Assembly (NCBI RefSeq): GCF_000495795.1 | Contig: NZ_AWGD01000016.1 | Location: 62,001-126,000 of the forward strand | Length of the DNA stretch: 64,000 nt | Source: Asticcacaulis sp. AC460 | GTDB taxonomy: Bacteria > Pseudomonadota > Alphaproteobacteria > Caulobacterales > Caulobacteraceae | Reading direction: 5' to 3' | Shown: in pieces, positions 46,498 to 54,429 of the stretch | How positions within the stretch are numbered: the first letter of the stretch is position 1 | How the letters are laid out: each line of letters begins with the position of its first letter | Notes under the pieces: generated by a model | The model's database searches: none | Seen by the model: only the letters and a program-made list of their open reading frames with translations | What the model was told of the DNA's origin: nothing | Position numbers and translations under genes: made by a program

Positions 46498-48234
46498 TCA
46501 GAGCAGGAAGTCGCTGGCGTTCAGCACGGCGACGTTCATGACATTCAACGAGAAGTCGGCGGTGCCGTCTCCGTTGACATCGGCATAGACCGTGACGTGT
46601 TCGGCCGTGGTGTTGGTCGCATCGACATGCTGACCCCACAGGCGGCCGGAACCGTTGGAATCTGGCTGGCTCATGCCCAGCCAGTCGAAGACCTGATTTC
46701 CGGCCAGTCCGGCATTGGCATCGATCGCTGACAGGTCGATCCGGTCCACACCTACGGTAAAATCGGCAATCGTATCGACGCCGGTCATCACGAAACTGTC
46801 GGACAGCGCCGTGAAGATGAACAGGTCGCTGCCCGTCCCGCCGGTCAACTTGTCGCCCCCGCCATCGCCATAAAGGCGATCGTTGCCGGCGCCGCCGTCG
46901 ATCTGGTCCGACATGGATCCGCCCCGTATCAGGTCGTTGCCGGCATCGCCGCTGACGCTATCGAAGCCCGAGCCGCCGTTCATCACGTCGTCGCCGTTGC
47001 CGCCGCTGAGCGTGTCACTGTCCAGGCCGCCGTCCATGAAATCAGCGCCATCCTGTCCCATCATATAGTCATTGGCGTCACCACCATACATCATGTCCAT
47101 GCCCTCACCGCCATAGACACTGTCGGCGCCGGCATCACCGCTCATCCAGTCATTTCCCGAATTGCCAAAGAGCACGTCATTCTGGTCGTCGCCGTTGACA
47201 CGGTCGTCGCCCGCGCCGGCATAGACGGTGTCCCCGCCCTTGCCGCCCTCAATCACATTGGCATAGGCATTTCCCGTGATCGTATTGGCAAGGTCATTGC
47301 CAAAACCATTCTGGGCATAGTCGGCGGCCAGCTCCAGGTTTTCGACGTTGGCGGAAAGGGTAAACGCCACGCCTCCGATCACCTTGACAGTATCAACGCC
47401 TTCATTGGCCGCTTCAATCACCACGTCGGGACGATCCGCGATATAGACGTCGTTGCCGGCGCCGCCCGACATGGTATCCACCGATGATCCGCCATCCAGC
47501 AGGTCGTTGCCGGTTCCGCCATACAATTGGTCGGCCCCATTGCCACCGATCAGCGTGTCGTTTCCGGAGTCGCCATACAGCTTGTCGTCTCCGCTGCCAC
47601 CATCCAGGCTATCGTGGCCGGCGCCACCGTAGATGGCTTCATCATACTTGCTGCCGAACATCTGATTGGCCAGGCCATTACCGTAGAAGACGCCGCCATT
47701 TCCAATCGACGTGGCACGCAGGTTTTCGACATTTGCGGTGAGCGTATAGGCCATCTTGGTTGTGACGACCATGTCGATGCCTTCACCGGCATATTCGATA
47801 ACGGTTGAGTCGCCTTCGTCGGCAACAAAATAGGTATCGTTCCCGATCCCACCCCTGGCGATATTGCCACCCTGCACCGACATCCGGTCATTGCCGGCGC
47901 CGCCGTAAAGGTGGTCTTCGACGCCGTACAGGCCGTGTAGTTCGTCGTCGCCCTCGCCGCCATACATGGCAACGGCCGACGGAAACAGGTCGTCGGTGGT
48001 GTGCATCACCGTGTCATTACCCAGGCCGCCATAGACAACCGCGTCACCTGAGCCCTTTAGCCGAACATAGTCGTCGCCGTCGCCTGCATCCAGTTTGACG
48101 CTGCCGCTGACATAGAGGGTTATATCGTCATTGCCGCCAAACGTGCTGATCAAATAGTCGTCGCCGCCCTCCCAGTAGGGGCTGCCCACAGTCACGGTGT
48201 CGTTAAATTGCGTACCAGCAATCTTTGTAGTCAT
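46498..48234 (-). CDS. RTX-type calcium-binding repeat protein
   Basis: A 578-residue protein from ATG 48234. Most of it is glycine- and aspartate-rich nonapeptide repeats (GGxGxDxLx), for example YGGAGNDRMSV, YGDSGNDTLIGGNGADQLYG and DGGAGNDRLYGDGG, with two VENL repeats (residues ~170-215 and ~290-345). The C-terminal ~90 residues (TGVDTIADFTVGVDRIDLSA and a final NASDFLL) resemble the serralysin-type end and a type I secretion signal. It binds Ca2+ and is probably exported by a T1SS not seen in this window. No catalytic domain is visible. The role may be adhesive or structural. Confidence 0.88.
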   Translation of the reverse strand: MTTKIAGTQFNDTVTVGSPYWEGGDDYLISTFGGNDDITLYVSGSVKLDAGDGDDYVRLKGSGDAVVYGGLGNDTVMHTTDDLFPSAVAMYGGEGDDELHGLYGVEDHLYGGAGNDRMSVQGGNIARGGIGNDTYFVADEGDSTVIEYAGEGIDMVVTTKMAYTLTANVENLRATSIGNGGVFYGNGLANQMFGSKYDEAIYGGAGHDSLDGGSGDDKLYGDSGNDTLIGGNGADQLYGGTGNDLLDGGSSVDTMSGGAGNDVYIADRPDVVIEAANEGVDTVKVIGGVAFTLSANVENLELAADYAQNGFGNDLANTITGNAYANVIEGGKGGDTVYAGAGDDRVNGDDQNDVLFGNSGNDWMSGDAGADSVYGGEGMDMMYGGDANDYMMGQDGADFMDGGLDSDTLSGGNGDDVMNGGSGFDSVSGDAGNDLIRGGSMSDQIDGGAGNDRLYGDGGGDKLTGGTGSDLFIFTALSDSFVMTGVDTIADFTVGVDRIDLSAIDANAGLAGNQVFDWLGMSQPDSNGSGRLWGQHVDATNTTAEHVTVYADVNGDGTADFSLNVMNVAVLNASDFLL

Positions 48235-48462
48235 GGATCTCATCTCATATAGGTGTGTGATGAGTGCTGATTATCGGACGCACGTTTCTGTCCTATGCCG
48301 CAGGGCTGATTTTCATGTTTCAATTGTTACAGCTGGACCGAAACGCGTCATTCGCCGGAATAATTTTGCGCCCTGGTCCGCGCATGAGTCTTCAAGTCTT
48401 TGAGCTAACTTAATCTTTCTGTCCTAGGATGGCGGCATCAGAACGATGGATGTACTGACCGA

Positions 48463-49977
48463 ATGTCGCCCCTGCGTACCGATTCCGAAAGCCACTCGCC
48501 TTCGCCCGAAGAAAAACTGAAGGCGCGCGAGGACTTCTTCCGGCTGATGAGCCACGAGATCCGCACGCCCCTCAACGGTTTGATGGGCATGCTGGACCTG
48601 ATGGCCAAGACACCGCTCAGCCCCGATCAGAACTCCTACCTCACCACCGCCCGCCATTCGGGCGAGCACCTGCTGACCCTAGTCAACGACCTGCTGGACT
48701 ATGCCCGCATCGATGCCGGCCGCATCGAGCTGGAAACCGGCGAGGTCCATCTCGAACCCTTGCTGCAAAGCGTCGCCGAGCTGTTGTCGCCGCGCGCCCA
48801 CGCCAATGGCATCGAAATCGTCTGGAGTCTGGACCCCCGGCTCGACTATATCCATGCCGACGAAGGCCGGCTGCGCCAGATCCTGTTCAACCTGGCCGGC
48901 AACGCCATCAAGTTCACCACGACCGGCGGGGTCCTGATCCAGGTCGGGCTGACCGATGAGGATTTGATCCGGTTCAGCATCCGCGACACCGGCCCGGGCA
49001 TCCCACCCGAAGCCCGCGAACGCATCTTCGAGGAATACGGTCAGGTCCACCCGACCCATGCCACCCGTTATGGCGGCGCCGGCCTCGGCCTCGTGGTCGT
49101 GAAAAAGCTGGTCGAAGTCATGGACGGCACGCTCAGCCTCGAGTCCGAAATGGGCAAGGGCTCGACCTTCAGCGTCGAGTTCCGCGCCTCCTATGGCCTG
49201 CGCCTGCGCGGTCCGGCGCCGAAGCATCCGCGCACCGTCACCCTGATCAGCGCCAACCCGGCCCTGGTTGACGGCGCGCGCAGCCACCTGGCGGCCCACG
49301 ATGTCCGCCTGCGCGATGTCCCTGGGGTGGAGGACTGCTATGCCTCGCAGGGCTTGATCCTGGCCGACCGCGCCGCCTTTGCGGGCCCGGTCATGGCGCC
49401 GTCGCCGCGCAGCCTGGTCCTGCTGACGCCGGAACAACGCGACGAGATCACCACCTGGCGCGAACACGGCTGGGCCGGATACCTGATCAAGCCGCTGCGC
49501 CGCGCCTCGCTGATCGAGCGCCTGGAAGCCTTGCAGGGCCAGGGTGTTACCCCGGCGCACAATGACGATGACCGGATCATTACCGAATCCGGCCAGGACA
49601 AAGCCGTGCTGCTGGTCGAGGACAATCCGGTCAATGCTCTCCTGGCGCAGATCCTGCTCCAACGCGAAGGCTGTCGCGTGGAACGGGCCTCCTCGGGCGA
49701 GGAAGCCATCGAAATACTGAAAGACCACAAGTTCGACCTTATCTTCATGGATCTGGGTTTGCCGGGCCTGGACGGACTGGGGACCACCCGCGAAGTCCGC
49801 GCCCTGGGCGTGCGAACTCCGATCATCGCCCTGACGGCCAATGCCTATGAGGAAGATCGCCGCGCCTGTCTGGCGGCCGGGATGAACGATTTCCTGACCA
49901 AGCCGATCGAACTGGTGGCGTTGAAAGCCCGCCTTCAGACCTGGACGGGCGTGCGGTCGCAGGTCAAAACTGCGTAG
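48463..49977 (+). CDS. Cytosolic hybrid sensor histidine kinase
   Basis: A 504-residue protein without any membrane segment or recognisable input domain. The HisKA domain has the phospho-acceptor His31 in SHEIRTPLNG. The HATPase domain has NLAGNAIKF (N box), RDTGPGIPPE and GAGLGLVVVKKL (G boxes). A middle region (~245-350) resembles a receiver fold ending YLIKPLRRAS but lacks a clear phospho-acceptor Asp. The C-terminal receiver is canonical, with Asp430 in IFMDLGLPG and TKPIELVAL. It should act in a phosphorelay. Its partner histidine phosphotransferase is not in this window. Confidence 0.9.
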   Translation: MSPLRTDSESHSPSPEEKLKAREDFFRLMSHEIRTPLNGLMGMLDLMAKTPLSPDQNSYLTTARHSGEHLLTLVNDLLDYARIDAGRIELETGEVHLEPLLQSVAELLSPRAHANGIEIVWSLDPRLDYIHADEGRLRQILFNLAGNAIKFTTTGGVLIQVGLTDEDLIRFSIRDTGPGIPPEARERIFEEYGQVHPTHATRYGGAGLGLVVVKKLVEVMDGTLSLESEMGKGSTFSVEFRASYGLRLRGPAPKHPRTVTLISANPALVDGARSHLAAHDVRLRDVPGVEDCYASQGLILADRAAFAGPVMAPSPRSLVLLTPEQRDEITTWREHGWAGYLIKPLRRASLIERLEALQGQGVTPAHNDDDRIITESGQDKAVLLVEDNPVNALLAQILLQREGCRVERASSGEEAIEILKDHKFDLIFMDLGLPGLDGLGTTREVRALGVRTPIIALTANAYEEDRRACLAAGMNDFLTKPIELVALKARLQTWTGVRSQVKTA

Positions 49978-50035
49978 AGCTTGCCGTTTCGGTAAACTGG
50001 TCTAGGCTCTCCCCGAAATCGACCGGGAGGCCCAG

Positions 50036-51754
50036 ATGTCCGAATCACCAGCGGCGGAAAAGAAGACGTTTTTCCAGAGCGTGAAACCCTTCTTCACCCG
50101 GCCGGCACTGGTGATGATCCTGCTGGGCTTTTCGTCTGGCCTGCCCTTGTCGCTGATCTTCGACACCCTGTCCGTGTGGCTGCGCACGGCGGACCTGTCG
50201 CTGACCACCATAAGCTATTTTTCGCTGGTCACCTTTGTCTACAGCCTGAAATTCGTCTGGGCGCCGGTTCTGGACCGCGTCGGATTGCCGGGCTTGACCC
50301 GCATGCTGGGCCACCGCCGCAGCTGGATTCTGCTGAGCCAGGCCGTGATCATGCTGGGTCTGTGGGCGATTTCGACAATGAACCCGCAAACCCAACTGGG
50401 GTTGATGGCGGTCGCCGCCATCGTCATCGGTTTCGCCGGCGCCACCCAGGACATTGTCATCGACGCCTGGCGGATCGAGACTGCCGGGGAATCCGACGAC
50501 CGTCAGGCCGTTATGGCAACCGCAACGGCGTGGGGTGCGCGGATCGCACCGTTTGTGTCGGGTATCGTGCCGCTGTTGCTGGCTGGCACCCTGGGCTGGG
50601 GCTTCGCCTATGCCTTGATGGCTGCGTTGATGATCCTGGGTGTTGTCGGTGTGTTGCTGGCACCCAAGGAAGGGGAACATCGCGTCCGGCCGATCGACTA
50701 TGGCGATGCCGCCGCTAACCCACCGCTGGAAGTCGTAGAATCGCTTGGCCGGCTGGCCTTGATGCTGGTCGCAATCTGCTTGATGGGGGCCGGGCTGACG
50801 GCCAATATCGATCTGTTCAAATTCCTCTTTCCGTCGCCGGAAGCGTTCGATGTGGCCAAGGCAGCCTGGACAAGCAAGACGACGGGGGTCTTCTGGCAGG
50901 TGCCGGGGGTCTTCCTGGGCTTGGGATTGATTGCCGCGGCCTGTCTGCCCTTGCCGGGACGATTGACCCGACCGGGGGCTTATCTGCGCCAGACCTTCGT
51001 GACGCCGATCGTGGCCTTCTTCAAACGGTATGAGAACCTGGCGGGCCTGATCCTGGCCCTGATCTGTTTGTACCGGGTGTCGGACTTCCTGCTGAACGTC
51101 AACGGCGCCTTCTATGTCGACCTGGGTTTCGACCTGACCACGATCGCCGGGGTGCGCAAGGTCTTCGGTGTGGTGATGACGATTGCCGGTGTGACCGTGG
51201 GCGGGATCGTCATGACGCGTTTCGGTATGAAGACGGGTCTGCTGTTCGGCGCCATCGTGGGGTCCTTTTCCAACATGGCCTATGCCTGGCTGGCGACGCA
51301 GGGCAATGATGTCACGGCGTTTTCGATCGCCCTGGGCATCGACAATGCTTCGGGCGGCATCGCAGGGACGGTGCTGATCGCCTACATGTCGTCGCTGATC
51401 ACCAAGGGATTTGCCGCTCAGCAGTATGCCCTGTTCACCTCGGTCTATGCCTTGCCGGGTAAGCTTCTGGCGTCGCAATCGGGGCGTATCGTCGAGACGA
51501 CGGCCAAGAGTTCGGACTCCGGCGGCTGGGCCAATGCCTTCCGGCCGTTGTTCAGCGGTTTGACACCGGAGTCCTTTGCCAAACCGGCCCAGGTCCTGGG
51601 GGTATCGAAGGAAGCTCTGGGTACCGGCTATATCGTGTTTTTCACCTATTCGTCGGTGATCGGGGTGCTGGCGATCATCCTGTGCATATGGCTGAACAGC
51701 AAGCCGCAGTTGACGCAGGATGACTCGGACGAGTTACGGGGTGAAGGGGCCTGA
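50036..51754 (+). CDS. ampG: AmpG-like MFS transporter
   Basis: A 572-residue MFS protein with about 12-14 membrane segments. AmpG-type N-terminal motifs (LLGFSSGLPLSLIFDTLSVW, FVYSLKFVWAPVLDRV, GFAGATQDIVIDAWRIE) are clear. AmpG imports anhydromuropeptides for cell-wall recycling, and cytosolic products can signal beta-lactamase induction. The final five codons and the stop (RGEGA) fall inside a dispersed repeat (51736-51858), so the C-terminal end may have been replaced when that element inserted. This makes the tail differ from homologues; the membrane part is complete. Confidence 0.9.
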   Translation: MSESPAAEKKTFFQSVKPFFTRPALVMILLGFSSGLPLSLIFDTLSVWLRTADLSLTTISYFSLVTFVYSLKFVWAPVLDRVGLPGLTRMLGHRRSWILLSQAVIMLGLWAISTMNPQTQLGLMAVAAIVIGFAGATQDIVIDAWRIETAGESDDRQAVMATATAWGARIAPFVSGIVPLLLAGTLGWGFAYALMAALMILGVVGVLLAPKEGEHRVRPIDYGDAAANPPLEVVESLGRLALMLVAICLMGAGLTANIDLFKFLFPSPEAFDVAKAAWTSKTTGVFWQVPGVFLGLGLIAAACLPLPGRLTRPGAYLRQTFVTPIVAFFKRYENLAGLILALICLYRVSDFLLNVNGAFYVDLGFDLTTIAGVRKVFGVVMTIAGVTVGGIVMTRFGMKTGLLFGAIVGSFSNMAYAWLATQGNDVTAFSIALGIDNASGGIAGTVLIAYMSSLITKGFAAQQYALFTSVYALPGKLLASQSGRIVETTAKSSDSGGWANAFRPLFSGLTPESFAKPAQVLGVSKEALGTGYIVFFTYSSVIGVLAIILCIWLNSKPQLTQDDSDELRGEGA

Positions 51755-51858
51755 GGCCCCTTCGTCTTCTCTTCACAAACAAAAAGGCGCTCCCCGAAGT
51801 GGGGGCGCCCTTTTTGTTTGTAAGGAAAGGCGAGGGGTCGCGGACCCCTCGACCCCAT
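51736..51858. repeat. Terminator-bearing dispersed repeat, copy 2
   Basis: The same element as at 32182-32305, with only a few differences by eye (for example CGGGGTGAAGGGG against TGGGGTGAAGGGG at the left end and GAGGGGTCGCGG against GAGGTGTCGCGG inside). It supplies the last codons and the TGA of the transporter gene. It contains the hairpin GCGCTCCCC/GGGGGCGCC with a T-run on both sides, so it can end transcription from both the transporter and the convergent maeB. Confidence 0.9.
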
Positions 51859-51869
51859 AACTATCCGTG

Positions 51870-54152
51870 TCAGACCTTCGTCGACGCGCGCACGTCGTAC
51901 GCCGCAAACGTCGCCATGGTCAGGATCTTGCTCACCGAATCCGACAACTGACAGATCTGCACCGGCTTGCTTAGGCCCAGCAACAGCGGACCCACCACCG
52001 TCGCCCCGCCGATGGCTTCGATCAGGTTCGTCGAAATCGACGCCGAATGAATCGCCGGCATGATCAGCACATTGGCCGGCGCCGTCAGACGCTGGAACGG
52101 ATAGTTGACCCACCGCGTCGGCTCCAGGGCGATCTCAGGCGACATCTCGCCCTCGAACTCGAAATCGACCCCGCGCTGTTCCAGCAACCGCACCGCCTGC
52201 GACACCCGTTCGGACCGCTCACCCGCCGGATTGCCGAAGTTGGAATAGCTCATGAACGCCACGCGCGGCGTATGGCCCATATTGCGCACCGCCGTCGCGG
52301 CCTCGATCGCGATATCACCCAGCTCTTCCGGCGACGGTAGTTCCGCCACCGTCGTATCGGCGATGAACAAAGTCTTGCCGCGCGCCAGAACGATCGACAT
52401 GCCCATGATCCGGCCGCCTGGCGCCGGGTCGACCACGCGCATCACTTCCTCAAACGCCTGGTCGAAAGCCCGCGTCACGCCCGTCACCATGCCATCAGCA
52501 TGACCCGACATCAGCATGGCCGCGGCGAACGAGTTGCGGTCCAGGTTGATCAGACGCTCGACGTCGCGCTTCAGGTAACCCCGGCGCTGCAGACGCTCAT
52601 ACAGCAGCTGCGCATAGGCATCTCGGCGGTGCGACAGACGCGCATTGATGATCTCGATATTCTCTTCTTCCGGCACCAGGCCGGCAACGCGCATATTTTC
52701 CTTGATCAGAGACTCGCGCCCGCACAGAATCGGCGTGCCCAGACCCGACTGTTTGAAGGCGTGCGCCGCGCGGATGACCGAAATGTCCTCGCCTTCGGCA
52801 AACACGATGCGCTTGGCCGGCCGCGACCGCACGGCCGAGGTGATTGATTGCAGCAGACCCGCCGACGGGTCCAGCCGCTGCTCCAGCGACTTGCGGTAGG
52901 CATCCATGTCGGTGATCGGCTTGCGCGCCACGCCCGTATCCATCGCCGCCTGGGCGACGAACGGCGGCACATACCACAACAGACGCGGATCGAACGGCGA
53001 CGGGATGATATAGTCCTTGCCGAACTTCAGGTGCCGGCCCTGATAGGCCGCGGCCACCTCATCGGGCACATCTTCGCGCGCCAGCATGGCCAGCGCCTTG
53101 GCGGCGGCCAGCTTCATCTCGTGGTTCACCCGGCGCGCCCGCACGTCCAAGGCGCCGCGGAATATATACGGGAAACCCAGGACGTTGTTGACCTGGTTGG
53201 GATAGTCCGACCGGCCGGTCGCCACGATGGCGTCCGAACGCACCTTGGCGACATCTTCCGGGGTGATTTCCGGGTCCGGATTGGCCATGGCGAAGATGAT
53301 CGGATTGGCCGCCATGGTCGCCACCATGTCCGAGGTCAGAACGCCCTTGGCCGACAGCCCCAGGAACACATCGGCGCCGACCATTGCCTCGGCCAATGTA
53401 CGCTTGTTGGTTCGGGTCGCGTGGGCCGACTTCCACTGATCCATGTCGATCTTTCGGCCCTCGAAAACCACGCCGTGGATGTCGACCACGGTCGTATTGT
53501 CGTGGCGCACGCCCAGGGCCTTGATCAGCGACAACGACGACAGACCGGCAGCACCGGCGCCGCACAGCACCACCTTGACGTCCTCGATCCGCTTGCCGGT
53601 GATTTCCAGCGCATTGATCAGGCCAGCCGCCGCGATAATGGCCGTTCCATGTTGGTCGTCATGAAAAACCGGAATGTCGGCCAGGTCCTGCAGCGCCGCC
53701 TCGATGATGAAACATTCCGGCGACTTGATGTCTTCGAGATTGATGCCGCCGAACGACGCCGTGATGTTCTTCACCACCGTGATGAACTCATCGGGATCCT
53801 GCGTCGCGACCTCGATATCGAAGCTGTCGATATCGCCGAACCGCTTGAACAGGACCGCCTTGCCCTCCATCACCGGCTTGGAGGCCAGGGCGCCGAGGTT
53901 ACCCAGGCCGAGAATAGCCGTGCCGTTGGAAATGACCGCGACCATATTGCCCTTGGCGGTATAGTCGTAGGCGGTTTCCGGGTTTTCGGCGATACGGCGG
54001 ACCGGAACGGCGACGCCCGGCGAATAGGCCAGGGCCAGGTCGCGCTGGGTCGCCATCGGCTTGGTGGGCAAAAGCGCGATCTTACCGGGCTGCGGATACT
54101 GGTGCAGGTAAAGGGCTTCGTCGTCGCTGAAAGTCTGTTTTTCGCTCGGCAT
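51870..54152 (-). CDS. maeB: NADP-dependent malic enzyme with phosphotransacetylase-like domain
   Basis: A 760-residue protein, the usual MaeB length, from ATG 54152. The N-terminal malic enzyme domain (~1-425) decarboxylates malate to pyruvate, reducing NADP+; visible motifs are LALAYSPGVAVP, NGTAILGLGNLG, FHDDQHGTAIIAAAGL and the cofactor fold VVLCGAGAAGLSSL. The C-terminal domain (~430-760) is phosphotransacetylase-like (GMVTGVTRAFDQAFEEV, NVLIMPAIHSASIS) and is thought to be regulatory, binding acetyl-CoA. The gene ends beside the dispersed repeat. Confidence 0.96.
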   Translation of the reverse strand: MPSEKQTFSDDEALYLHQYPQPGKIALLPTKPMATQRDLALAYSPGVAVPVRRIAENPETAYDYTAKGNMVAVISNGTAILGLGNLGALASKPVMEGKAVLFKRFGDIDSFDIEVATQDPDEFITVVKNITASFGGINLEDIKSPECFIIEAALQDLADIPVFHDDQHGTAIIAAAGLINALEITGKRIEDVKVVLCGAGAAGLSSLSLIKALGVRHDNTTVVDIHGVVFEGRKIDMDQWKSAHATRTNKRTLAEAMVGADVFLGLSAKGVLTSDMVATMAANPIIFAMANPDPEITPEDVAKVRSDAIVATGRSDYPNQVNNVLGFPYIFRGALDVRARRVNHEMKLAAAKALAMLAREDVPDEVAAAYQGRHLKFGKDYIIPSPFDPRLLWYVPPFVAQAAMDTGVARKPITDMDAYRKSLEQRLDPSAGLLQSITSAVRSRPAKRIVFAEGEDISVIRAAHAFKQSGLGTPILCGRESLIKENMRVAGLVPEEENIEIINARLSHRRDAYAQLLYERLQRRGYLKRDVERLINLDRNSFAAAMLMSGHADGMVTGVTRAFDQAFEEVMRVVDPAPGGRIMGMSIVLARGKTLFIADTTVAELPSPEELGDIAIEAATAVRNMGHTPRVAFMSYSNFGNPAGERSERVSQAVRLLEQRGVDFEFEGEMSPEIALEPTRWVNYPFQRLTAPANVLIMPAIHSASISTNLIEAIGGATVVGPLLLGLSKPVQICQLSDSVSKILTMATFAAYDVRASTKV

Positions 54153-54429
54153 GGGTCCGCAACTCGTGTGGCAATTTGTATTATGATTATGATTTTGTTG
54201 GCTAAAGCTACTAGAACACAATGACCAAGGGATAAAGCCGCAACTGCCTTTGGCGTGTATTTTTGTATACCGGAATGTGAAACACCGCGCGAGGTGTGAC
54301 TTTTAGGGTGCGAATCGTTTCCTATCGTTACGGAAACTTGATTGTGTTCTTATTTTGTTCTATTAGTTAATTGTGAACGTTTTTGCTCGTCGTCTTTCCA
54401 CAAGCGTTAACAAGGGTTAATTTCATCCG

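Noticed and set aside
46498-48234. RTX repeats as a DNA-level repeat array
   Set aside because: The repetition is at the protein level (GGxGxD nonapeptides), and codon usage varies between units.
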